A DNA stretch of 64,000 nt from Trematomus loennbergii (lineage: Eukaryota > Chordata > Actinopteri > Perciformes > Nototheniidae), in the NCBI GenBank assembly GCA_012861695.1, contig JAAOOA010000011.1:2048501-2112500 (forward strand). Reading direction: 5' to 3'. Shown here piece after piece: positions 23,412-33,375 of the stretch. The first letter of the stretch is position 1. Every line of letters begins with the position of its first letter. The notes below the pieces were generated by a model. The model did no database searches. It saw nothing but the letters and a program-made list of their open reading frames with translations, and had not been told where the DNA came from. The position numbers and the translations under genes are program-made.

Positions 23412-23477
23412 CGCATAATCAAGGATTTTAGCCCGCATAATCAAGGATTTTAGCCCGCATAATCAAGGATTTTAGCC
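23412..23477 (+). repeat. 22-bp unit repeated three times
   Basis: CGCATAATCAAGGATTTTAG plus CC occurs three times without change at 23412, 23434 and 23456, just inside the right end of the TA-flanked element. The unit contains the CGCATAAT subterminal word, so it is probably an amplified transposase-binding site. Confidence 0.92.
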
Positions 23478-24168
23478 CGCGTTTTTCTGGAGGGTCTAAA
23501 ATATGATATAGTAAATTTACTTTAAAAAAAAATGAAATAAATGTTATTTGTTGTTGTCAAAATACTTAAAATAATGTTATGTTCATATCTGTAATTTTAC
23601 GGGATTTTGCAAGTTATTTAAAAAAACATAATTATTTCCTGTAAAATTAGGATCTTTTTTTACAGTGTATAGAATGTCTCAGTTCAAATCTTCCAGACGG
23701 TTTGAGAAGTAGGCTATGCTGCAGGACACACGCCGGTTAGAATAGTCTATTCTGCACATGTGCAATGCTGCACAATTCAAATTTTACAGTAATGGGTTGT
23801 GCTATTACAGATGATTTTGAGTACAGTGCTTTACTGTGAAATAATAGTTAAATAATGTCAAATCCAATTTTACTGTAGTTTTATAGATTTTTGTTGTGAT
23901 ATTACAGGGGCTTTTTATTACAATATTTCTCTGTAATATGATACTCTTAAATGCTGTGAAATCCTTGCAATGTTTACAATGTTGTTGTGATATTACAGAG
24001 GATTTTGATTGCAGTATTTTATTGTGAAATAATAGTTAAATGCTGTGAAATCCAAGGATACAGTACAAACATGTATTTGTTGGGATATTACAGGGGGCCT
24101 TGATTACAATATGTCACTGTAAAATAATACTGTTAAATGTAGTGAAATGCTGGTAAATTTTTACAGTG

Positions 24169-25516
24169 AGATGAAAGGAAAAGAAAGAACATATTTCAGA
24201 CGATAAAGGGCTGATTTGGGTGTAAATGTTTTCACTTACCTTTCTTAATAAAGCAACGAATCCTTCTTTAAATGGGCAGGGTCTTATTCTAAAAGGCTGA
24301 TTTACTGCGCACTTCTTCTTTCTGCAACAATGTCTTCATCACAAACCTCCCATGGCCTTTTAACCAGGAGTTAATTAGTCTTTTCACTTTCCATGAATGA
24401 CTTAATTGATTAACGAGAAATGTTAATGGAATATCTGTAAACAGCCTCTCATTTGCTTTCAGTATCCTCCTCTTCAACTCCTCTCTCGCCCCTCTCACAT
24501 TATATCCCCCACACAAGTTTTCCAACACATTAAGCTCAGATTTCAGCTCAGAAGGAAAGGAAAGGCTTGTTTAGAATTTCTCAGGGCATTTTAATTAAAA
24601 CCCAAGAAAGGCGCCTGGATACTTATTGTGGCACTCTCTTTCTACCCCTCACGTTCTACTTTGGTCTTACCCTTCTTACACTCGCCATACTCCTTCTCCT
24701 GAGCCACTTCTCCCGTCATCCTTTCTTCAGAGTGGCAGAAGGAATGGCCCTATCCCTCCTTAAGGGATCCCTTGTGGCCTGACAGCTCTCACAATAAGAG
24801 CCATTAAGTACAATGAGAGAGAAAGACGGTGCTCTAATTTAAATCCCCTCCTCCTCTGCCTCTTAACATCATTATGGTATTAGTTGTGAGCAAGAGAGAA
24901 ACACTGATAGAGAAGGGTGAGAAGAGAAAGAGATGGATGAATGAGGGACTTCAAAGTTGTGCAGCAGCGGCAGCACTTGAGAGGAATACTCAGCCTGTAT
25001 GTATAGAGCTGTGAGGCTCTGTATGAAAACCTTCATCAAGCTGCAATCAAGAGGCAAACAGAGAGGAGGGGGGATAAAGCCATGGGCAGGTTGGATAGTG
25101 GAATTACTTTTTTGTTTTGCTTTTACATATCAAAGAAATAAAAGCTGCACATGTGAAACTTCAGATGTTTGATTAGGTTAAATATGTATGCACTCCTCGC
25201 TATTTTTCTAGAGAAAGGGTGATTATGTCAAATGCAATTGGTCATGCCCTAAATTCCCTTTTCTCTTTTTTTACGATTAGAAAAGCAACAATTATCTCAA
25301 CACAAAAACATGTTAATGGATGGATAGAAAGACAGGGGTCGAGGGTTCCTTAGTAAATGATGGGAATAATAATGTGAGGAGAATGTAGCGCTTTAGGACA
25401 TATGGTGGAGTGGAGCAGGCTGGAGGGCTTTTCATGATCTTTACTCCATCACAGGGATTAGAGCAGGCCACACACACCACTCACTTATTCTATTTTACAC
25501 ACTCGGACATGCAGGT

Positions 25517-25518
<2 letters not shown>
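24169..25518. other. Apparently single-copy non-coding DNA
   Basis: No gene. 24290-24560 contains ATTA-rich stretches such as TTAATTGATTAACGAG typical of conserved non-coding DNA bound by homeodomain proteins, but conservation cannot be judged from one sequence. Confidence 0.45.
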
Positions 25519-25571
<53 letters not shown>

Positions 25572-25576
25572 ACACA

Positions 25577-25650
<74 letters not shown>

Positions 25651-25654
25651 CACA

Positions 25655-25685
<31 letters not shown>

Positions 25686-25688
25686 CAC
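25519..25688. repeat. (CA)n microsatellite with CCA/AAC interruptions
   Basis: CA array of about 170 bp with interruptions near 25570, 25584, 25648 and 25661. Spurious frames occur on both strands. Confidence 0.98.
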
Positions 25689-26224
25689 CAGTAATCAAAC
25701 ATTTATTTTCCTATGGACACAAGATAGATACAGCCCAATAAAAAAAATCCAAAAAAATACGTTTTCAGGAGAAGCTGTACTAAACAGTACAGTTGTGTGT
25801 TAGGGGTGTAACGGTTCACAGAATTCACGGTTCGGTATGTACCTCGGTTTGGGGGTCATGGTTCGGTACGGGCTCGGTACAACAAGAAAAGCAAAAAAAA
25901 GTCCCAAATGCATAATTCCAGGTTTGTTGTTATTTATTTTTTAACAGTAGTGCAAGTTTCAGTATAAAAATAAGGTACTCTAACATTTTGAATAATGAAC
26001 TGTATTACACAGTTAAAAACAAAGCACAAACAGTACCACACACACTCAGATGGCCATATTATCTATAATGGCTGATGTCAAACAAAAAGGTTCCATCAAG
26101 CTGTAAAACTAAAAAGAATGTCTTGAAAATATTACAAAATAAACAATAAGAAAGTGTTTCCAGGGCGCATTGCCGTTGATATATATATATGCCAATAGCT
26201 TGCGTTATTTATTTTGGTCTCTCG

Positions 26225-26480
26225 GCTTTCATGTCATGGCTTCTTAAAAACAGCGGGATAAGCTGTTGAACTGCTGTTGTCTTTTGCCGGGCTCCGGTGA
26301 TTGGCAAATCTGGGTGATGCCTTCTGATATGATTTAGCATGTTTGGCGTGTGTTACCATTAGCATACCGCACCGCTGTGGAACAACGCCGACACACCGCC
26401 CTCGTCCGATCCACCACTCGCACACTCCATCGTTATTGTAGTCCACAGGGAACTCGAAATGTTCCCACACAGCTGATTTA
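26225..26480 (-). pseudogene. ZBED1-like transposase N-terminus, frameshifted
   Basis: Minus-strand frame: SAVWEHFEFPVDYNNDGV (KSAVWEHF is a hallmark of ZBED1-like hAT proteins), followed by the Cys-containing half of a BED finger that is degraded. After a one-base shift, MLNHIRRHHPDLPITGARQK is the His-containing half and linker, then TTAVQQLIPLFLRSHDMKAE. BED fingers bind element ends. The DDE core is missing. The nested hAT lies 3' on the plus strand, so the remainder may have been lost before it arrived. Confidence 0.75.
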
Positions 26481-26945
26481 AACGAAGCAGGTGGTTCTTC
26501 TAGCTCAGTGTGTTATCTGAAATCGCCATACTAACTTTTCTTCTTCTTGTATTTTGTTTGTTTTGTTGTGTTTTCTTCTTGTTCTTCATTTGTTGTTTAA
26601 GGGCGGCTGGCAAACAGCTTTTAGGCGCAATACCACCCCCTGGATTATATATAGTGTAATGCAGTGATTCTCAAATGGGGGTACGCAGACCCCTGGGGGT
26701 ACGTTGGGGCAGGGGGTACTTAAAAAAAAAAAGGTTAATACAAAAAATACCATGCATGATTACAAAAATAATCATAGCACAATTAGTTCAATAGAAAACA
26801 CAATTTTATATAAAATATTCCTCGAACCACCTGGTGCTTAACTGGTTCTTCTCTGTTTTTACAAGTGTGTGGTCACGTTCTAGTCACTTTGCTCAGCGCT
26901 ACTGCTTGTTACAACTTTTATTTGCCGTAGGCTACTCGCCATTAA

Positions 26946-27779
26946 AGGAGAGGTGTCATGCTTTTCCGGTTATTACCCGTCCCCTTGTGTGTTATGAAGG
27001 TTTTTATGCATGTAAACGGTGTGCAGAGTCAAAACCCTCAAAGTACACCCTGTAGCGAGTAAAACTCTAACACAGAAAATACCTCCCCAAAACGCCTCGT
27101 TGGAGATACGTCATTGTCCATTTGATTCTTCCATTTCGTTCCGGGTACGGCATGATGTCAAGCGGTACCCGGAACGAAATGGACCAATCCCGAAGAGCCG
27201 TTACGTTACGTCCGCAGAGCCGTTACGTTAAGCCCCCGCTGATTGGTCCAAATTGACCGATCCACGGACTTCCTCACACACACATCTGTGTGCAGGGAGC
27301 AGGCAGCTCTGCTGATTTCTCCTCCCTGGCTGCAGGCTGATAACAGACAGTTGGGATCGCGGCAAAATTCTCTCTGCAGACCCATTCTCACAGCGTTTAT
27401 CAACCTTTTTCTTACTCAATATCAAGCCACACTTATTGTTTTTACTTCGGCTGTGACTTTGTGTGTGCTCAGGATGAGTTTGGCTGTGTTTCGCTGTGTA
27501 TCCTAAACAAGGAAACAACACCTCCACGGAGCTCAGCGCGATTCACAACGTCCCGACCAATCAGAGCACACTGTGCTCACAGGGAGGGTGGGGGCTGGAG
27601 CTTTTGGAGCTACAACGAGCCGTTAAAGGCAGAGAGTGAAATTCAGTGAATACAAGTAGTTTACAGAGATGCTGTATGAGAAACCAATGTGAGTTTGGAA
27701 AAATGCACAGTATAAATCTATTCTAGTAGACCTCAACAATGGAATTATGATCAGTGGAAATGGCCATGACATGTCTCCT
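26946..27779. mobile_element. TTAA-target element with AGGAGAGGTGTCATG end
   Basis: Ends AGGAGAGGTGTCATG and CATGACATGTCTCCT are inverted and flanked by TTAA at 26942-26945 and 27780-27783. The uninterrupted MITE copy at 47.5 kb has a single TTAA (CCTTTAACTG in reverse complement) at the corresponding site, so the boundaries are well supported. It contains a strong hairpin at 27131-27182 and TACGTTACG-type direct repeats near 27200. Confidence 0.85.
27131..27182. repeat. 18-bp perfect hairpin
   Basis: CCATTTCGTTCCGGGTAC and GTACCCGGAACGAAATGG pair perfectly around 16 bases. It lies inside the TTAA element. Confidence 0.9.
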
Positions 27780-28006
27780 TTAACTGTTACTGTTCAGGAT
27801 AATCTCGCCCCCCTCCGACGTAAGCGTGAAGTATTGGTACTTGCCGGGCACCCGAGCGGGGCCAGCTAAGCACCGGGTTTCGGGACTGAGAGCCGGCTCC
27901 GCTGCGGTGGAAAGAGGAAGAACCAGAGCTAAATCAGGCTTTAGCCCGGAACCACGCTGATCGTAAAGCCAGTTGCAATATTAGATCATAACAAATAGAC
28001 ATTGAA

Positions 28007-28430
28007 ATGGAATCGTGGTTAGAACGTAGCAGCACTACAGCAGGGAACGTGGACCACGGAGAAAAAAAGAAAGCCAAAATTGAGCCAACCAAATGCCGTC
28101 AATATCAGGAGGCGTATGCTTTGATGGGATTCACGTCAACAAAAGGCTACCCACCCCAGGCATTGGGTTTTTTCTGTGAGGAGAAACTAGCCAACGAAAC
28201 CAGCGCACCTCCAGAGACATCTCAGCACCAAACACCTGTGTCACGTTGGTAAGCCACCGGAGTTTTTCAAGAGAAAACTTGCTGAGTACAGATCCTCGCA
28301 AGAGATGATGCGAAAAGCTTCCACAACTCAGCCAAAGCACACATCGCGGTGTCACTGCTCATCGCTAAAGCCAAACAGCCGTACACGATCGCTGAGGACC
28401 TAACACTTCTAAATAGTGTCATTGCAGTGT
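28007..28430 (+). pseudogene. ZBED5-like hAT transposase N-terminal remnant
   Basis: It begins MESWLERSSTTAGNVDHGEK with a Lys-rich segment, then RQYQEAYALMGFTST (in this family the position of R-Y-x-x-x-Y-x-x-x-GFT) and FFCEEKLANE, a degraded Cys finger. After 28252 another frame gives KPPEFFKRKLAEYRSSQEMM, followed by IAVSLLIAKAKQPYTIAED. That order (finger, F-x-RKL, S-x-x-IAKAKKPHTIGE-type block) is typical of ZBED5/FAM200-like hAT transposases. Several frameshifts; catalytic region absent. Confidence 0.75.
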
Positions 28431-28780
28431 TATTACATAGTTTGTTTATAATTTTAAAAAAAATTCAGTTACAACTCTTTTTTTTTTTTAACCCTTTCAT
28501 GCATTGTGGTCACTACATTAGAGACTGCTAATTAAATGCTGTTTTCTTGTATATGCATGGGGTTTCGTATTTTATAGTTTTGCATAATATATCATTTTGT
28601 TCATTGGTTTGTTAAACATATTTACTTAAACATCTGTTAAAAAAATGCATAAAGATGAAAATATCCTTAGTTTTGTTGTAATTCATGCATGAAGGAGTTA
28701 ATAAATCACACACTGATGGAACATCACTATATTGTAATTATTTATATAGGCTTTTTCTATCAAAAATGTTCGGGGTCGGT
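28431..28780. other. AT-rich tail of the nested hAT
   Basis: No coding frame. It contains a poly-T stretch and leads to the GGGGTCGGTC subterminal region. Confidence 0.5.
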
Positions 28781-29831
28781 CAGGGGGTTCTTGGCTGAGA
28801 AGATGTTTCAAAGGGGGTACAATACTGAATAAAGTTTGAGAAGCATTGGTGTATTGGATACTGCCCTGAGTCAGTGACAGACTTTTTTCCCACTCATAAA
28901 AAAGGCGTATTCGTCGTGTGACTGCATGTGCCGAACCGTGATGTCCGAACCGTGGCGGTTCGGGACGAATACGGATACCGTTACACCCCTATTGTGTGTG
29001 AATGAGTTCCTCATTCGGTGTAGTTAAAGATGAATAAACAGGAATGACAAAACCTATGACATCACTTTTATAATAGGCAGGCAGTCAGAACCAACCTGGT
29101 CTCACCAGAATGCGTGACTCCATCACGACTCCTTAACACCGCATTGCGTGGTGGAGTACAACAACCCCAATGTAAAGTGAATGAGGCTCCTTTGTCGTGG
29201 TGCACACACGCATTTCTACAACGTCCAGCAGTGAGCTTTTATCCTATAAAACGTTTTTTAAATCTACTTTATAGCTTGTAGTAACTCACGGAGGCTTCTT
29301 TTCTTTTATTTGTATTCATAATAATTTTTATTTTTCGTCAGAATGTATTATGGTGCATTAGTTACCAATTTCTGTTCTCAAAAAAGAGTGCATTGTGTGT
29401 TTATTAAATTAGTTAGTTTTTAAGGAAGGCCAGAGCTTCAGCTGTGTCAAATAGATTGTTCCCTTTAGTTAACGTTATTTAAAAGATAATTATATTCCTA
29501 TTTGATGTCCCCTTTATTGTATTACGGACCCAAAGAGCTGAGCGTCCATTCCCATTGGATAACGGAGGATTTTACACCCGGAAGTAAGTATTCTCCTTAC
29601 TGTCGATTGATTTTATTTACAGTGATATCTGCACTACTCATCAACTCAAAACACCAGATTATCCTTTTAATTACACAACATTGATTGGTTTAAATTGTGT
29701 ACAATGCTTTTATTTTCCCCTTTCGATTCGGAGAAACAAATATTTTTTCGGAGTGTTTGGATGGCAGAAGACACTACACTACCCAGAATCCTCAGCTATG
29801 GGACTACACCATGTGCTTAGAACGTGTCCTA

Positions 29832-29847
29832 CCCCCCCCCCCCCCCC
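29832..29847. repeat. Poly(C) run
   Basis: Sixteen C residues at the junction between the foldback left arm and the inserted fish repeat. Confidence 0.95.
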
Positions 29848-30563
29848 TTAGGTCACAGGCTCCTCCAACAGTGCAACACAATAAAACAGATACACAGAAA
29901 AATAGTGCAAGTAAATACAAAAAGAAAAATAGTAAAATAGTAAAAAGTTAAATAGTGCAATAAGAGTCTATATCAGGCATCTTCAAAGTCCGGACTCAGT
30001 CCGGATCCGGACCGAACCACAACTGTCTCTGGACTCTGAGCAAATTATACTTTTCATATGTATTATCTGTGTTATCTGCGAGACATCGCCACAACGCAAC
30101 GAGTCAAAATTCTCCGCTATGTCCGCTGCATACAGCGCTCTGCATGTCAGACTGTTCCACTGTCTGTGTGTGTCTGTTAACGCTTTGGTCCAATCACATT
30201 CAGCATCCCGTCAGCGTCAGTGGCGAGCCGTGAGCTTTATACCTAGGCCCTCTGACCCCCACCAATTCCCTCGAAAAAAAGAAAAAAAAAGAGTTATTAC
30301 GTCACAGCGTATACTTCAGCGGAATATCAAAACAACGGCCCAGGGTGCAAAACGCATCAAATCAAATCAAATCAAATCAAATCAGGTTTTATTTATATAG
30401 CACATTTAAAAGCGATTTTTGGTCGAGCCAAAGTGCTGTACATGTAATAAAAAACACATTACTACAAATCACAATAAACGACAATAAATTACAACAGATA
30501 TATCTTAAAAAACAAAATAAAAATAAAACACACGGAAAAGTCAGGAGTCGTGCTCCGCTCTAA

Positions 30564-31172
30564 CTAGAAAGCCAGAGAGAAGAAGTGTGTTTTTAGTTTT
30601 GATTTAAAAACCCCTAGGGTCTGGGCCGACCTCACATGGAGGGGCAGAGTGTTCCAGAGCCTAGGGCCAGCTGCTGCGAAGGCTCGGTGCCCTCTGGTTT
30701 TTAGCCTGGTCTTGGGCACTACCAGCAGCAGCTGGTCAGCAGACCTTAAAGCTCTGGCTGGGGTGTAGCGCTGGAGCAGTTCAGCTATATAGGCCGGAGC
30801 CAGCCCATTTAGTGCTTTAAAAACAAATAAAAGGATTTTAAAATCAATTCTGAACCGAACTGGAAGCCAGTGTAGTGAGGCCAGAATAGGGGTGATGTGG
30901 TCGCGTTTTTTGTGGCCAGTCAGCAAACGTGCAGCAGCGTTTTGGACTAGCTGTAAGCGTTTGATTGAGGCCTGGTCCATACCCACATACAGAGCGTTAC
31001 AATAGTCCAGTCTCGAGGTTACAAAGGCGTTAATAACCCTTTCTAAGTCTTTAAAAGATAAATACGACTTGGTTTTGGCCAATAGTCTTATTTTAAAAAA
31101 GCAGGATTTTACTACGGTGCTGACCTGCTTGTCGAATTTTAAAAGTCTGGTGAAGGTCACTCCAAGGTTCAT
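30564..31172 (-). pseudogene. L2 ORF2 C-terminal region
   Basis: It continues from the reverse transcriptase after a frameshift in a poly-A run (31190-31198). Conserved L2 signatures: NLGVTF, FVTSRLDYCNALYVG, LQLVQNAAARLLTG, HWLPVRFRIDFKILLFVFKA, LNGLAPAYIAELL, and GPRLWNTLPLHVRSAQTLGV near the end. The stop lies just before the 3' UTR, which is typical of L2. Confidence 0.9.
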
Positions 31173-31195
31173 GACCGAGGGGAGGATGTTTTTTT

Positions 31196-32406
31196 TTATA
31201 GAGCCCAGAATATCAACCGGAGAGGCTGGAGGTTGCGGTCCAAAAAAGATGACCTCGGTCTTGCTCTCGTTGAGGTGAGGAAGTTTTTGCTCAGCCAGGA
31301 TTTTATCTCTGTTAAGCAGTCCATCAGCTGCTGTAGTGAGTGTTTGACATTTGCTTTGAGAGGCAGATATATCTGTACATCGTCCGCGTAGCAGTGGAAG
31401 GGAATGTTATGTTTTGTGAGTATTGAACCTAGGGGCAGTATGTACAGTAGAAAAAGGATGGGGCCCAGAATCGAGCCTTGGGGAACCCCACAGGTAAGAG
31501 GGGCTTTGGCAGAGGAGAAGGCACCTAGCTGTACCGAGAAGCTACGGTCTGTCAGGTAGGACCTGAACCATGCAAGGGCAGAGCCTGTGATGCCAGCGGA
31601 CTGTTCAAGCCGTGACAGCAGGATGCTATGGTCCACAGTGTCAAAGGCAGCTGTCAGGTCTAACAGCACCAAGACAGCTGGGCTACCTGAGTCGGCGGCT
31701 AGGAGCAGATCATTAAAAACTCTTAAAAGGGCTGTTTCAGTGCTGTGCATGGGTTTGAAGCCAGACTGAAACTTTTCATGGATTCCATGCGTGGTTAAAA
31801 AAGACTGCAGCTGGGCGTAGACTACTCGCTCCAGGGCTTTTGATAAAAAAGGTAGCTGGGAGATGGGCCTAAAATTTGCGAGAATGGAGGGGTCGAGATT
31901 TTTCTTTTTAAGGAGTGGCTTAACCACGGCATGTTTGAAGGCAGCTGGGACACATCCTGAGTAAGAGAGGTGTTTAAAAGTAATAAAATACTTGCTCCAA
32001 CTGAATCAAAAACATCTCTGAGAAGGCGAGAGGGAATGCTGTCTGAGGTGCAGTTTGTCGGCCGCAGGTGCTTGACTACATCCGAGAGAGAAGAGAGGGA
32101 TACAGGCTCAAAGTGGTCGAGGACAGCAGGGCACAGAAAAGGAGCAGGATCTGGGGTAGCACTAGTGTGGGCTAGCCTAAGAGCAGATACCTTTTCAATA
32201 AAAAATGTAAGAAACTTATCACAGAGAGTAGTCGATGGGACAATAGAAGAAACATCACAGGGATTAATGATAGAGTTGAGGACATTAAAAAGAACCTGAG
32301 GTTTATGGCTGTTTTTGGAGATTAACAGAGAAATGTGCTCTGTTTTGGCTGCTTTGACTGCCGTCTGGTAGTCAGAAAGGCAAGCACGAAGGATTTCTAG
32401 GGAGAC
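31196..32406 (-). pseudogene. L2 reverse transcriptase region
   Basis: Immediately 3' of the MITE the protein resumes in frame (KLH|VSLEIL across the removed insertion). A linker follows, with KAAKTEHISLLISKNSHKPQ, and then the polymerase: [64 protein letters not shown] and CYADDVQIY (catalytic YADD). Frame breaks occur near 31927 and near 31305, the latter in an A/C-rich run before [11 protein letters not shown]. It is intact at the motif level but not translatable as one protein. Confidence 0.9.
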
Positions 32407-32409
32407 ATG

Positions 32410-33375
32410 AGCCTCGTCTCAATACCCCTCCTCGACTCCTCCTTTCCCTCACTCGCGTCCCTTCCTTGCGTCTTAGCTCCGCCTCCGTAAGATGCGAGCG
32501 AGAGACACGAGGAGGTGACGCGAGGACAGAGGAGTCCTCAGGTATTAATTGGGATGTCCTCGTTCACTCAAACGTCACTCTTAAACGACGTCTGTTAATG
32601 ATGACATGTGCACAGCTGTATCCCCTCTCATCGGGCTTAACTGAATAACCTTAGAACCGGCCCATTGTTGTTAAATATGTATTTAAATGATGAATCTGTC
32701 TCTTTTTAGTCAAGGAATTCAATGTATGATGGTTGGTCCTGCTTTTGTGTTCCGTTTTGGTGTAAAAATGTACATTTCAATACAATTATAATGATGTGAA
32801 AGCCTTTACTCTGAACATGTGTGTCCTGTCGATCCCCACATTCACCACAAACCCACATTCAGGACTGTGCATTTTAAATAATTTAACTACTCAATATTTT
32901 AACACAAAACAAAACAAATAATTGTTATTTATCAAGATCTAGCCATTTATGAAATAACTTTCTTAATATCTATGTTTTAGTGACGTTCAAGATCATTAAA
33001 CATGACTTAAATTGTTAGTATAACCTTAAGAAATGAATTGACATAATAATCCACGGAGCTGTGAGCACTTATACATTTATGTGACGCTTTTCCACTCATT
33101 CTTCCAGTTCTCCGTTTTCCTCTCTTGAAATCGACCAGCTGTGAAGGTGGGGGCGGGCTTTTATACGCGAGTAGTGAAAACACTTCCGCGTAGTTGCTCT
33201 CGTGTATCTCCCTTTCGTCTCCTCCCGCAGCCCTCCTCCCTCACCCCTCCTCGACTCCTCCGTGTGCATTTCAGCTATTGGGACGTCCTTCAAAATGGCG
33301 TGTCTTGATCGATTTCCGGGTCAAGTCCCGGAGGAGGGGAAGAGAGGAGTCGAGGAGGGGTATTGGGATGAGGCT
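32410..33375. mobile_element. MITE with AGCCTCRTCYCAATACCCC ends, 3-bp ATG duplication
   Basis: Inverted ends AGCCTCGTCTCAATACCCC and GGGTATTGGGATGAGGCT. ATG flanks both sides (32407-32409, 33376-33378). Removing the element plus one ATG restores the L2 frame exactly (KDKLH-VSLEIL). CTCCTCGACTCCTCC-type words repeat under both ends. A 3-bp duplication fits Harbinger-like or related families, although ATG is not the usual TWA. Plus-strand frames across it are incidental. Confidence 0.87.

Larger units (their letters stand above)
22350..23496 (+). mobile_element. Element with GACCCTCCAGAAAAACGCG ends, TA-flanked
   Basis: Inverted ends GACCCTCCAGAAAAACGCG and CGCGTTTTTCTGGAGGGTC are 19 bp and perfect, with TA immediately outside each. 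Subterminal DNA is rich in CGCATAAT and GCATATTT words on both sides. It encodes one zinc-finger exon with a splice donor and holds a GT microsatellite. TA duplication points to Tc1/mariner-like integration, but the encoded finger is of a hAT/CGGBP1 type, so superfamily is open. Confidence 0.78.
18658..23667. mobile_element. Inner CACTA element nested in the outer one
   Basis: It begins CACTGTAAAAAAAAAACTG at 18658 and ends TTTTTTTACAGTG at 23667, with TA on both sides. Subterminal words CCTGTAAAAT, TTTTACAG and ACTGTAAATATT occur near both ends. The 5-kb interior holds a partial TTAA MITE, a possible minus-strand exon at 20.5 kb, a GCTAAC-rich patch and the zinc-finger-bearing element at 22.35 kb. 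Confidence 0.72.
18110..24168. mobile_element. Outer CACTA (EnSpm-like) element
   Basis: Ends CACTGTAAAAATATTCACC and GGTAAATTTTTACAGTG are inverted with the CACTG/CAGTG signature, and AG abuts both sides (2-bp duplication). Its own DNA is 18110-18657 and about 23668-24168. Both parts are packed with short subterminal words such as TTTACTGTGAA, ATTACAGT and TGTGATATTACAG, typical of CACTA transposase binding arrays. Non-autonomous; no coding sequence of its own. Confidence 0.82.
26822..27969 (-). mobile_element. GGCTTT-ended MITE, interrupted (copy 1)
   Basis: On the minus strand it starts GGCTTTACGATCAGCGTGG and runs through CACCGCAGCGGAGCCGG. The same sequence, uninterrupted, lies at 47308-47628. 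Shared landmarks are GTTCTAGTCACTTTGCTCAG and GCGCTACTGCTTGTTACAAC. A TTAA element sits in it at 26946-27779. Ends resemble Harbinger MITEs but no 3-bp duplication was confirmed. Confidence 0.7.
26662..28848 (+). mobile_element. hAT element, ZBED5-like, nested
   Basis: The left end CAGTGATTCTCAAATGGGGG and right end AAAGTTTGAGAAGCATTG are an imperfect inverted pair of the CAGTGnTTCTCAAA class. Flanking 8-mers GTGTAATG (26654-26661) and GTGTATTG (28849-28856) differ at one position. It contains a hAT transposase start on the plus strand and a MITE pair at 26.8-28.0 kb. Confidence 0.82.
25801..28991 (-). mobile_element. hAT element, ZBED1-like, with nested hAT
   Basis: Ends TAGGGGTGTAACGGTTC and CCGTTACACCCCTA are inverted, and TTGTGTGT is duplicated exactly at 25793-25800 and 28992-28999. 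GGTTCGG/CCGAACC words repeat beneath both ends. The minus strand encodes a BED-finger N-terminus. A second hAT occupies 26662-28848. Confidence 0.93.
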
